A stretch of DNA of 41,965 nucleotides from an uncultured Acetatifactor sp. (GTDB lineage: Bacteria > Bacillota > Clostridia > Lachnospirales > Lachnospiraceae): the NCBI GenBank assembly GCA_934394815.1, contig CAKRRD010000025.1:1-41965 (forward strand), written 5' to 3'. The notes below the pieces were generated by a model that saw only the letters and a program-made list of their open reading frames with translations, did not search any database and was not told the origin of the DNA. Below are positions 7,372 through 16,133 of this stretch, one piece after another. The first letter of the stretch is position 1; every line of letters begins with the position of its first letter. The position numbers were made by a program, and so were the translations under genes.

Positions 7372-7413
7372 TTTGAGACTGCGGAGGCATTCCAAAAAGG
7401 AGCAACTAATTAC

Positions 7414-8217
7414 ATGAAATTCAGCATTATCGTAGTATGTCTAAACTCCGGTGAAAAACTGAATCAGACACTGGACAGCATTTTAAGCCAGACCTATCCG
7501 GATCTGGAAGTCATCGTCAAGGACGGTGGCAGTCGCGACGGTTCCATAGAGTCCATGCGTCGTGACGAACGGATCCATCTCTATCAGGAGCAGGATCACA
7601 GCATCTATGAGGCCATGAACCAGGCGGTCTCCCATGTGACCGGAGACTATATCCTGTTCTTAAACTGCGGAGACTTTTTCTATGACAACGAAGTTCTGGC
7701 ACATACTGCACAGTTCATGGAACAGCACCCCATGAAGCTGCAGGGCATTTATTACGGAGATACCTACAGTGCGAAAACGGATACGAAGATCTCATCACCG
7801 CCCCGGATCACCGGTTTTGTCTGCTACCGCAACATTCCCTGTCATCAGTCCTGCTTTTATGCCGCAGACCTGTGCCGACAGAAACCCTACGAGCCGAAAT
7901 ACCGGATCCGGGCAGATTACGAGCATTTCCTGTGGTGTTATTACCGGGCCAAAGCGCCCATGCAGTATCTGGGACTCACCGTATCCTCCTATGAGGGCGG
8001 CGGTTACTCCGAGACAAAGGAGAACTTAAAGCGCAGTGCCGAAGAGCATAAGGAGATTACAGAGAAATACATGGCCGGCGGAGAACTGTTCCGTTACCGG
8101 ACTGCCATGGCGTTGACTCTGGCTCCCCTTCGGACCGCACTGGCGGAGAACAGACATTTTTCCGGAATCTACCGGGGACTGATGAGCAGGGTATATGGCC
8201 GGAAACAGGAAAAATAG
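7414..8217 (+). CDS. Family-2 glycosyltransferase (WcaE-like)
   Basis: 267 residues beginning with a GT-A fold: FSIIVVCLNSGEKLNQTL, SQTYPDLEVIVKDGGSRDGS, and a metal-binding-like acidic segment NCGDFFYD. The combination resembles WcaE-type colanic-acid or capsule glycosyltransferases that use nucleotide sugars at the inner membrane face. There is no transmembrane segment. ATG 7414 is preferred because AAAGGAG precedes it and the GT fold starts at once; an ATG at 7324 would put 30 unrelated residues inside the stem-loop. No other polysaccharide genes are nearby, so the acceptor cannot be inferred. Confidence 0.82.
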   Translation: MKFSIIVVCLNSGEKLNQTLDSILSQTYPDLEVIVKDGGSRDGSIESMRRDERIHLYQEQDHSIYEAMNQAVSHVTGDYILFLNCGDFFYDNEVLAHTAQFMEQHPMKLQGIYYGDTYSAKTDTKISSPPRITGFVCYRNIPCHQSCFYAADLCRQKPYEPKYRIRADYEHFLWCYYRAKAPMQYLGLTVSSYEGGGYSETKENLKRSAEEHKEITEKYMAGGELFRYRTAMALTLAPLRTALAENRHFSGIYRGLMSRVYGRKQEK

Positions 8218-8230
8218 GAAAAACCAAAGA

Positions 8231-8276
8231 AAATTGTATTAGAGAAGTAGATTTAAGAGAAAAATTAATACAATTT
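8231..8276. promoter_or_regulatory. 11-bp perfect inverted repeat between the glycosyltransferase and gltB
   Basis: AAATTGTATTA (8231-8241) and TAATACAATTT (8266-8276), separated by 24 bp. There is no T-run, so it is not a standard terminator. It could be an operator or an mRNA 3' stem. Confidence 0.45.
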
Positions 8277-8305
8277 CCAGACAATAGCCGTACAAATAAA
8301 AGAAA

Positions 8306-8329
8306 TGACAAATTATCTGACAATTCATA
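8306..8329 (+). promoter_or_regulatory. Tandem 12-bp direct repeat upstream of the gltB promoter
   Basis: TGACAAATTATC (8306-8317) is followed directly by TGACAATTCATA (8318-8329). The repeat ends 12 bp before the -35, a usual place for an activator site. The protein that binds is unknown. Confidence 0.35.
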
Positions 8330-8341
8330 GAAAAATCTATA

Positions 8342-8370
8342 TTTACAAATGAGAAAAATAGGTGTATAGT
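8342..8370 (+). promoter_or_regulatory. Promoter upstream of gltB
   Basis: TTTACA (8342-8347), 17 bp, TATAGT (8365-8370). Predicted transcription start is around 8377, which is inside the left arm of the terminator hairpin at 8375. Confidence 0.6.
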
Positions 8371-8374
8371 ACAG

Positions 8375-8426
8375 AAAAGGTCGCAATGAGGCGCTCGAAA
8401 GAGTCTCATTGCGACCTTTTTTATTA
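8375..8426 (+). terminator. Perfect intrinsic terminator between the promoter and gltB
   Basis: Arms 8375-8390 and 8405-8420 are perfectly complementary over 16 bp (core GGTCGCAATGAG/CTCATTGCGACC) and lead into TTTTTTATTATTT. It may end the glycosyltransferase transcript, attenuate gltB, or end a tiny RNA made from the promoter just upstream. Confidence 0.9.
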
Positions 8427-8477
8427 TTTGAAATCAAAATACTAGAAGAGAGATAGAAAACCGGAAAGGAGAACTAT

Positions 8478-11400
8478 ATGTTTGATGTAAAACAGGAGCT
8501 GCCCAAGGCACCGTTATATCGGGAAGAATTTGAACATGATAACTGCGGTATCGGAGCCTGTGTCAATATTCACGGAGAGAAGAGCCGCGCTACCGTAGAG
8601 AATGCGTTGAAGATCGTGGAGAATCTGGAGCACAGAGCCGGTAAGGATGCGGAAGGCAAGACCGGTGACGGTGTTGGTATTCTGACCCAGATCCCCCACA
8701 AATTTTTCGCCAGAGTGACCAAAGCTCTGGGCATGGATATCGGCGGAGAGAGAGAATACGGCGTCGGTATGTTCTTCTTCCCGCAGGAAGAGCTGCGCCG
8801 CAATCAGGCCAAGAAGATGTTCGAGATCATTGTGGAAAAAGAAGGAATGGAATTCTTAGGCTGGCGTGAAGTACCTACCTTCCCCAATGTACTGGGACAT
8901 AAGGCGGTAGAGTGCATGCCCTATATCATGCAGGGATTCGTGAAGAAGCCCGCCGATGTGGAAAAAGGGCTTCCCTTTGACCGCAGACTCTACATCGCAA
9001 GACGTGTCTTCGAGCAGTCTTCCGACGATACCTATGTAGTTTCTCTTTCCAGCAGAACCATCGTATATAAAGGAATGTTCCTGGTGGGACAGTTGCGTAC
9101 CTTCTTTGCAGACTTACAGAGCGAAGATTACGAATCCGCCATTGCCATGGTGCATTCCCGTTTCTCCACCAACACCAATCCCAGCTGGGAACGTGCCCAT
9201 CCGAACCGTCTGATGGTACACAACGGCGAGATCAACACCATCCGGGGCAATGCTGATAAGATGCTGGCCCGGGAGGAAAACATGGAATCCGAACATCTGA
9301 AGGGACAGCTGCACAAGGTACTGCCCGCTATCAGCAAGACCGGATCCGACTCCGCTATGCTGGACAATACGCTGGAATTTCTGGTGATGAGCGGCATGGA
9401 GCTGCCTCTGGCAATCATGATCGCCATTCCGGAGCCTTGGGCGAACAACAAGGCCATGTCCCAGACGAAGAGAGATTTCTACCAGTATTACGCTACCATG
9501 ATGGAGCCATGGGACGGCCCGGCCTCCATTCTGTTCTCCGATGGAGATATCATGGGTGCCGTACTGGACAGAAACGGCCTGCGTCCTTCCCGTTACATGA
9601 TCACAGATGACGATACGCTGATCCTGTCCTCTGAGGTAGGTGTGCTTCCCATTGATCCCACGAAGATCAAAGTAAAAGAAAGACTTCGTCCCGGCAAGAT
9701 GCTCTTAGTCGATACCGTACAGGGCAGAGTCATCGACGATGAGGAGATCAAGGAAAAATACGCTTCCAGACAGCCCTACGGCGAATGGCTGGACAATAAT
9801 CTGACCGAACTGAAGAGCATCCATATCCCGAACTATCGTGTTCCGGAATACACCTACGAAGAGCGCCAGCGGATGCAGAAGGCTTTTGGCTACACCTATG
9901 ATGAAATGAAGCAGAGCATTCTGCCCATGGCAAAGAACGGCAGCGAAGCCATCGCAGCCATGGGCGTGGATACGCCACTGCCCGTTCTGAGTAAGACGAA
10001 CCATCCGCTGTTCCATTATTTCAAGCAGCTGTTCGCACAGGTGACCAACCCGCCCATCGATGCCATCCGTGAGGAGATCGTAACCTCCACCACCGTATAC
10101 ATCGGTACGGAGGGCAACATTCTGGAAGAGACCCCGAAGAACTGTAACGTTCTAAAGGTCAACAACCCGATTCTGACCAACACGGATCTCTTGAAGATCA
10201 AGAACATGAAGGTAGACGGCTTCAAGGTAGAAGTCGTACCTATCGTATATTATAAGAACACCAGCTTAGAGCGTGCCATTGACCGACTGTTCGTGGAAGT
10301 GGACAGAGCTTACAGAGACGGCGTGAACATCCTGATCCTGTCCGACAGAGGCGTGGATGAGAACCATGTGCCCATTCCTTCCCTGCTTGCCGTATCCGCC
10401 CTGAACCAGTATCTGGTACGTACCAAGAAGAGAACCAGAGTCGCACTGATCCTGGAGTCCGGTGAACCCAGAGAAGTGCACCATTTTGCTACACTGCTCG
10501 GTTATGGTGCCTGCGCTATCAACCCTTATCTGGCACAGGATACCATCAAGGAGCTGATCGAGAGCAATATGCTGGATAAGGATTACTATGCAGCAGTGGA
10601 TGATTACAACAATGCTGTTCTCCACGGTATCGTCAAGATCGCATCCAAGATGGGTATCAGCACCATCCAGTCCTATCAGGGCTCCCAGATCTTCGAGGCC
10701 ATCGGTATCGCACCGGAAGTGATCAGTAAGTATTTCTCCAACACCGTATGTCGTGTGGGAGGTATTACCTTAAAAGATATTGAGCAGCAGGTAGACGACC
10801 TGCACTCTCAGGCATTTGATCCTCTGGGACTGAAAAACGATCTGACCTTAAACAGCCCCGGGCATCACAAGATGCGCAGCGGCGGTGACGAGCATCTGTA
10901 CAATCCCGCTACCATCCATATGTTACAGGAATCCACCAGACGCGGTGATTACCAGATGTTCAAGCAGTACACCGCCATGGTAAACGACGAAGATTCCATC
11001 AAGAACCTCAGAGGACTGATGGACTTCAATTATCCGAAAAAGGGCGTGCCCATCGAGGAAGTAGAGCCGGTAGAATCCATCGTGACCAGATTCAAGACCG
11101 GTGCCATGTCCTACGGTTCCATTTCCAAGGAAGCCCATGAGACCATGGCCATCGCCATGAACCATCTGCACGGCAAGAGCAATTCCGGTGAAGGCGGTGA
11201 GGATCTGGACCGTCTGACAGTAGGCCCGGATGGCTTAAACCGTTGTTCCGCCATCAAGCAGGTAGCCAGCGGACGCTTTGGCGTCACCAGCCGCTATCTG
11301 GTGAGTGCACAGGAGATCCAGATCAAGATGGCACAGGGAGCAAAACCCGGAGAGGGCGGACATCTGCCCGGAGGAAAGGTATATCCCTGGATCGCCAAGA

Positions 11401-13025
11401 CCAGACATTCCACACCCGGTGTGTCCCTGATCTCTCCGCCCCCTCATCACGATATTTACTCCATTGAGGATCTGGCGCAGCTGATCTACGATCTGAAAAA
11501 TGCCAACACCCAGGCAAGAATCTCCGTAAAGCTGGTATCAGAAGCCGGTGTGGGAACCGTAGCAGCCGGTGTAGCCAAGGCGGGAGCCCAGGTCATCCTG
11601 GTATCCGGTTATGACGGCGGTACCGGTGCGGCACCGAGAAACTCCATCCACAATGCCGGACTTCCCTGGGAACTGGGACTGGCAGAGACCCATCAGACCC
11701 TGATCATGAACGGACTGCGTAACAAGGTACGCATCGAGACGGACGGTAAGCTTATGAGCGGCAGAGACGTAGCCATCGCAGCCATCCTCGGTGCCGAGGA
11801 ATTCGGTTTTGCTACCGCACCCCTTGTGACCATGGGCTGTGTCATGATGAGAGTATGTAATCTGGATACCTGCCCGGTAGGTGTGGCTACCCAGAACCCG
11901 GAGCTGCGGAAAAACTTCCGCGGTAAGCCGGAATATGTGGAAAACTTTATGAAATTTATCGCACAGGAGCTGCGGGAATACATGGCAGCACTGGGTGTGC
12001 GTACCGTAGATGAACTGGTAGGCAGAACCGATCTGCTGAAGAGAAAAGAGCATCTGAATGAGCGTCAGGAGGAAGTGGATCTGACCCAGATCCTGAGCAA
12101 TCCTTACGAAGGCAGCAAGCAGAAGGTGACCTTCGATCCCAGGCAGGTCTATGACTTCCAGCTGGAGAAGACCCTGGATGAGAAGGTGCTGTTAAAGCAG
12201 CTGGGCAAAGCCATCGACGCAGGACAGAAGCGCAGCATTGAAGTGGATGTCAGCAACACCGACCGCGCTTTCGGTACGATCCTCGGAAGTGAGATCACCA
12301 GAAAACTGGGCGATGACGTGGAAGAAGATACCTACCATGTACTGTGTAAGGGTGCCGGCGGACAGTCCTTCGGAGCCTTTATTCCCAAGGGCCTGACCCT
12401 GGAACTGGTAGGCGACAGCAACGATTACTTCGGCAAGGGCCTGTCCGGTGGCAAGCTGGTGGTATATCCTCCCCAGGGCAGCAAATTCAAGGCGGAGGAG
12501 AATATCATCATCGGAAACGTGGCACTGTACGGTGCAACCTCCGGCAAGGCATTTATCAACGGTGTGGCAGGCGAACGTTTCTGCGTTCGTAACTCCGGTG
12601 CCATCGCAGTTGTTGAGGGTGTAGGCGACCACGGCTGTGAGTACATGACCGGCGGCCGGGTGGTAGTCCTGGGCATGACCGGTAAGAACTTTGCAGCCGG
12701 TATGAGCGGCGGTATCGCTTATGTACTGGATGAAGGCAACGATCTGTATAAGAGATTAAACAAGGAAATGGTATCTTCCAGCGAGATTACATCCAAATAT
12801 GATGTGCTGGAACTGAAATCCATGATCCAGGAGCATGTGGCACTGACCAATTCCGCCAAGGGTAAGGAAGTACTGGATAACTTTGGAGAGTATCTGCCCA
12901 AGTTTAAGAAAATTATCCCTCATGATTACGAGAGAGTCTTAAAGACCATCGTCCAGATGGAGGAAAAGGGATTGAGCGCAGAACAGGCACAGATCGAAGC
13001 ATTCTATGCCAACACCAGAAAATAA
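8478..13025 (+). CDS. gltB: Glutamate synthase, large subunit
   Basis: 1515 residues, the full length for the NADPH-dependent large subunit. After a short propeptide, C23 in EHDNCGIGAC is the expected catalytic N-terminal Cys of the class-II glutaminase domain. Central and FMN-binding synthase domains follow, with the iron-sulphur cysteine cluster CVMMRVCNLDTCPVGVATQ and the glycine-rich alpha domain repeats at the C-terminus (GGRVVVLGMTGKNFAAGMSGG). With GltD it makes two glutamates from glutamine and 2-oxoglutarate. Start ATG 8478 follows GGAAAGGAG. The gltD start codon is 13 bp after the stop codon, so the two are co-transcribed. A promoter/terminator pair precedes the gene and suggests attenuation. 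Confidence 0.97.
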   Translation: MFDVKQELPKAPLYREEFEHDNCGIGACVNIHGEKSRATVENALKIVENLEHRAGKDAEGKTGDGVGILTQIPHKFFARVTKALGMDIGGEREYGVGMFFFPQEELRRNQAKKMFEIIVEKEGMEFLGWREVPTFPNVLGHKAVECMPYIMQGFVKKPADVEKGLPFDRRLYIARRVFEQSSDDTYVVSLSSRTIVYKGMFLVGQLRTFFADLQSEDYESAIAMVHSRFSTNTNPSWERAHPNRLMVHNGEINTIRGNADKMLAREENMESEHLKGQLHKVLPAISKTGSDSAMLDNTLEFLVMSGMELPLAIMIAIPEPWANNKAMSQTKRDFYQYYATMMEPWDGPASILFSDGDIMGAVLDRNGLRPSRYMITDDDTLILSSEVGVLPIDPTKIKVKERLRPGKMLLVDTVQGRVIDDEEIKEKYASRQPYGEWLDNNLTELKSIHIPNYRVPEYTYEERQRMQKAFGYTYDEMKQSILPMAKNGSEAIAAMGVDTPLPVLSKTNHPLFHYFKQLFAQVTNPPIDAIREEIVTSTTVYIGTEGNILEETPKNCNVLKVNNPILTNTDLLKIKNMKVDGFKVEVVPIVYYKNTSLERAIDRLFVEVDRAYRDGVNILILSDRGVDENHVPIPSLLAVSALNQYLVRTKKRTRVALILESGEPREVHHFATLLGYGACAINPYLAQDTIKELIESNMLDKDYYAAVDDYNNAVLHGIVKIASKMGISTIQSYQGSQIFEAIGIAPEVISKYFSNTVCRVGGITLKDIEQQVDDLHSQAFDPLGLKNDLTLNSPGHHKMRSGGDEHLYNPATIHMLQESTRRGDYQMFKQYTAMVNDEDSIKNLRGLMDFNYPKKGVPIEEVEPVESIVTRFKTGAMSYGSISKEAHETMAIAMNHLHGKSNSGEGGEDLDRLTVGPDGLNRCSAIKQVASGRFGVTSRYLVSAQEIQIKMAQGAKPGEGGHLPGGKVYPWIAKTRHSTPGVSLISPPPHHDIYSIEDLAQLIYDLKNANTQARISVKLVSEAGVGTVAAGVAKAGAQVILVSGYDGGTGAAPRNSIHNAGLPWELGLAETHQTLIMNGLRNKVRIETDGKLMSGRDVAIAAILGAEEFGFATAPLVTMGCVMMRVCNLDTCPVGVATQNPELRKNFRGKPEYVENFMKFIAQELREYMAALGVRTVDELVGRTDLLKRKEHLNERQEEVDLTQILSNPYEGSKQKVTFDPRQVYDFQLEKTLDEKVLLKQLGKAIDAGQKRSIEVDVSNTDRAFGTILGSEITRKLGDDVEEDTYHVLCKGAGGQSFGAFIPKGLTLELVGDSNDYFGKGLSGGKLVVYPPQGSKFKAEENIIIGNVALYGATSGKAFINGVAGERFCVRNSGAIAVVEGVGDHGCEYMTGGRVVVLGMTGKNFAAGMSGGIAYVLDEGNDLYKRLNKEMVSSSEITSKYDVLELKSMIQEHVALTNSAKGKEVLDNFGEYLPKFKKIIPHDYERVLKTIVQMEEKGLSAEQAQIEAFYANTRK

Positions 13026-13038
13026 ATGGAGGTAAGTC

Positions 13039-14532
13039 ATGGGAAAACCAACGGGATTTATGGAATATAAAAGGGAAGTCAGCGTGGCTGAGGATCCTAA
13101 AAAGAGAATACAGCATTTTAACGAATTCCATGAGCATCTGCCGAAGGAAAAGCAGCGCTTACAGGGTGCCAGATGTATGGAATGCGGCGTACCGTTCTGT
13201 CAGTCGGGCATGATGATCTGCGGTATGGCCAGCGGATGCCCTCTGCACAATCTGGTGCCGGAGTGGAACGATCTGGTATATACCGGCAACTGGCAGCAGG
13301 CTTACAACCGCTTAAAGAAGACCAACAACTTCCCCGAGTTCACTTCCAGAGTATGTCCCGCCCTGTGTGAGGCGGCATGTACCTGCGGATTGAACGGGGA
13401 TCCGGTCTCCACCAAGGAGAATGAATATGCGATCATTGAGAATGCCTACAGCGAGGGCTACGCGGCAGCCAAGCCCCCGGTGGTGCGTACCGGCAAAAAG
13501 GTGGCAGTCATCGGCAGCGGTCCCTCCGGACTGGCAGCAGCGGATCTGTTGAACCAGAGAGGACATCAGGTAACGGTGTTCGAACGTTCCGACCGTGTGG
13601 GTGGACTGTTGATGTACGGCATTCCCAACATGAAGCTGGAGAAGCAGATCATTGACCGTAAGATCAACATTATGAAGGAAGAAGGGATCACCTTCGTCAC
13701 CGGTATGGATATCGGCAGGGACATCAAGGCATCCAAGCTGTTGCATGATTTTGACCGTGTGGTACTGGCCTGTGGTGCTTCCAACCCCAGAGACATCAAT
13801 GCTCCCGGCAGAGATGCCAAAGGAATCTATTTTGCGGTGGATTTTCTGAAGGCCAATACCAAGAGCCTGCTGGATTCCAATTTCGAAGATAAGAAATATG
13901 TGGAGACCAAGGGCAAGAACGTAGTCATCATCGGCGGCGGTGATACCGGTAACGACTGTGTGGGCACTTCCATCCGCCACGGTGCCAAATCCGTGACCCA
14001 GATCGAGATGATGCCCAAGGCTCCGGACAAGAGAGCGGAGAATAATCCCTGGCCCGAATGGCCGAAGGTCTGCAAGACCGATTACGGTCAGGAAGAAGCC
14101 ATTGCAGTCTACGGACATGATCCGAGAATCTATGAAGCTACGGTGAAGGAATTTATCAAGGATAAGAACGGCAGCCTGAAAGCCGTGAAGATCGTGAAGC
14201 TGTCCTGGGAAAAGGATCCCGCTACCGGACGCATGAAGATGCAGGAGATCGCCGGAAGCGAGCAGATTCTGGATGCGGAGATCGTACTGATTGCAGCAGG
14301 ATTCCTGGGAACCCAGAAATATATTGCCGATGCTTTCGGGGTGGAATTAAATGAACGTACCAACGTAAAAACTGTCCCCGGCAAATACCAGACCAGTGTG
14401 GAAAATGTCTTCGTCACCGGTGATATGCACAGAGGACAGTCCCTGGTGGTGTGGGCCATCCGCGAAGGCAGAGAAGCCGCACATGCTGTGGATGAGAGCC
14501 TGATGGGCTACTCTAATCTGGTGATCCAGTAG
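13039..14532 (+). CDS. gltD: Glutamate synthase, small subunit (NADPH-binding)
   Basis: 497 residues. The N-terminal part has the two cysteine groups for 4Fe-4S clusters (CMECGVPFCQSG and CPALCEAACTCGLN). An FAD-binding GxGxxG (VAVIGSGPSGLAAAD) and an NADPH-binding segment (VVIIGGGDTGNDC) follow. It passes electrons from NADPH to GltB. It starts behind GGAGGT, 13 bp after gltB. Its last 20 bp overlap the 3' end of the convergent gene coaX, and no terminator is visible between them. Confidence 0.96.
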   Translation: MGKPTGFMEYKREVSVAEDPKKRIQHFNEFHEHLPKEKQRLQGARCMECGVPFCQSGMMICGMASGCPLHNLVPEWNDLVYTGNWQQAYNRLKKTNNFPEFTSRVCPALCEAACTCGLNGDPVSTKENEYAIIENAYSEGYAAAKPPVVRTGKKVAVIGSGPSGLAAADLLNQRGHQVTVFERSDRVGGLLMYGIPNMKLEKQIIDRKINIMKEEGITFVTGMDIGRDIKASKLLHDFDRVVLACGASNPRDINAPGRDAKGIYFAVDFLKANTKSLLDSNFEDKKYVETKGKNVVIIGGGDTGNDCVGTSIRHGAKSVTQIEMMPKAPDKRAENNPWPEWPKVCKTDYGQEEAIAVYGHDPRIYEATVKEFIKDKNGSLKAVKIVKLSWEKDPATGRMKMQEIAGSEQILDAEIVLIAAGFLGTQKYIADAFGVELNERTNVKTVPGKYQTSVENVFVTGDMHRGQSLVVWAIREGREAAHAVDESLMGYSNLVIQ

Positions 14533-15295
14533 ATTTATTATTTTCGTAGATGGATCTCAGACCTTTCATAAGAAGATTCTGATCGATAGAGATTTTCGTC
14601 TCACAATGTGGAATGACGGTCGTTGCGTACCCTCCGGTGGCAACGACCGTTGCTTTTTGCCCAAGTTCCGCATTGATGCGGCGGATCAGACCGTCGATGG
14701 CACAGGCGTTGCCGAAGAGCATGCCGCCTGTAATGCATTCCTGCGTATTCACACCGATGGTGTGGGCGGGCATATGAATGTCTCCTTTGGGAAGCTGGGC
14801 GGTCCTGCCTAAAAGTGCCCTGTGGGCAGTTCCCACGCCGGGAAGGATCAGGCCGCCTGAAAAGCGTCTGTTCTTATCCACCACGTTAAATGTCGTGGCG
14901 GTGCCCAGATCAATGGTGATCAGTGGCAGAGGATAGCGGGAAATGGCTCCGGCGATATCTGCCAGACGGTCGCAGCCCACCTTTTCCGGAAATTCCGTAC
15001 AGATCTCATAGCCAAGATCCAGTTCATGGGTAAGAAGCAGAGGCTTCTGCCCCAGAAAAGCTTCCAGAGCAGAGGAAAAAACGGCTGTCACCGAAGGCAC
15101 AACCGAGGAGATCACAGATCCCTCAAAGGCTTCGGCAGACAGACCGTGTTTGTCTAAAATCATATTCAGTTTTTTTCTATATCCGGCATCAGACAGGGGA
15201 CGGCGGGACGATAGCTTCTCAAGAAAGAGCAGTCTGTTTCCCTGAAATCCCCCGATGCCGATCGTAGTATTTCCGATGTCGATTGTCAGTACCAC
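14513..15295 (-). CDS. coaX: Type III pantothenate kinase
   Basis: 260 residues with the CoaX actin-like ATPase fold: phosphate-1 DIGNTTIGIGGF at the N-terminus, the GCDRLAD motif, and the TIDLGTATTFNVVD segment. It phosphorylates pantothenate, the first step to coenzyme A, and is generally not feedback-inhibited by CoA. The start is GTG 15295 with AGGAGT seven bases upstream. It lies 13 bp after the PanT-like gene on the same strand, so the two form an operon for pantothenate uptake and activation. Its 3' end overlaps gltD by 20 bp on the opposite strand. Confidence 0.93.
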   Translation of the reverse strand: MVLTIDIGNTTIGIGGFQGNRLLFLEKLSSRRPLSDAGYRKKLNMILDKHGLSAEAFEGSVISSVVPSVTAVFSSALEAFLGQKPLLLTHELDLGYEICTEFPEKVGCDRLADIAGAISRYPLPLITIDLGTATTFNVVDKNRRFSGGLILPGVGTAHRALLGRTAQLPKGDIHMPAHTIGVNTQECITGGMLFGNACAIDGLIRRINAELGQKATVVATGGYATTVIPHCETKISIDQNLLMKGLRSIYENNKSTGSPD

Positions 15296-15308
15296 GGGTA
15301 CACTCCTG

Positions 15309-15938
15309 TTATGCTGCAGACTCTGCTTTCTGATATACAGGAATGACCTTTGCCTTGATCAGTGCCAGTCCCACGGCTCCGGTCAGGAACGTGGATGCAC
15401 ACATCTCGAAGACTGCATTCACACCTACAAAAGAGCAGATGAATAAAATCGCATTTTTACCGCCCATCAGTCCCTGGATATAGGAAGTATTGCCGAACAG
15501 CAGTACTAAAAGGGACATGAAAAATGCGGTGTTGAAAAACGCACTGCAAAATCCGGTGATCATGCAGGCGATTTTGTCTCCTACGGCCCTGCGGCTGTAA
15601 CGGAAGACGTATCCCAGCAGAAATCCGTCCAGAAGTCGGGGGACGAAGCGCTGGATGAAGGCCAACACAGGATTGATGTCAAAAAGCATCGCTCCCATGG
15701 CGCTGGTGCCTCCCACACCGACACATTGCAAAAAGCTGGTTAATCCGAACACAGCTCCCATGGCGGCTCCGCCTACAGGGCCAAGTGTGATCGCAGCCAG
15801 TGCAACGGGGATGACATTGAGGGTGATTGCCAGGGGGCCGATGTTCAGGTACCCGAGCGGGGTATAAGCCATTAACAGCAGTACCGCCGCAAACAACCCC
15901 ATCAACGTGAGTCGCATTGTCTTACTTTGTTTGTTCAT
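15309..15938 (-). CDS. panT: ECF transporter S component, probable pantothenate transporter PanT
   Basis: A 209-residue, six-helix membrane protein with the features of an energy-coupling-factor S component, including the N-terminal conserved block around NIGPLAITLNVIPVALAA and a LGPVGGAAMGAVFG loop. S components bind one vitamin and share an ATPase/EcfT module encoded elsewhere. The operon with coaX and divergence from coaBC argue for pantothenate as ligand. Start ATG 15938 has an ideal AAGGAGGA site. The substrate is an inference from neighbours; a riboflavin- or biotin-type S component would be unexpected here. Confidence 0.82.
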   Translation of the reverse strand: MNKQSKTMRLTLMGLFAAVLLLMAYTPLGYLNIGPLAITLNVIPVALAAITLGPVGGAAMGAVFGLTSFLQCVGVGGTSAMGAMLFDINPVLAFIQRFVPRLLDGFLLGYVFRYSRRAVGDKIACMITGFCSAFFNTAFFMSLLVLLFGNTSYIQGLMGGKNAILFICSFVGVNAVFEMCASTFLTGAVGLALIKAKVIPVYQKAESAA

Positions 15939-16055
15939 ATGAAATTTTCCTCCTTGTTACCATTCTCCCTCTGGGAGATACAATACAAGTTGCCCCGGTG
16001 ATTCGGGACACTCCTCCTGTTTATATCATATTCCGGGCAAAAAGGAAAGTGATAT

Positions 16056-16084
16056 TTGCATAAAATATGCACTTATGGTATTTT
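16056..16084 (+). promoter_or_regulatory. coaBC promoter overlapping a palindrome
   Basis: TTGCAT (16056-16061), 17 bp, TATTTT (16079-16084). The palindrome TGCATA-AAA-TATGCA (16057-16071) covers the -35 and part of the spacer, as an operator would. Confidence 0.5.
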
Positions 16085-16133
16085 AGGAGTACAGTTTTGA
16101 AGTATTTTATTATTGGGCAAAAAGGAGACGACT

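Noticed and set aside
7324..7413. 30-residue N-terminal extension of the glycosyltransferase
   Set aside because: It would be encoded in the stem-loop at 7288-7371 and precedes the true ribosome binding site; the GT-A fold begins at the ATG at 7414.
13312..14118. 268-codon minus-strand open frame opposite gltD
   Set aside because: Fully contained in gltD, which has intact cofactor and iron-sulphur motifs; no independent start signal.
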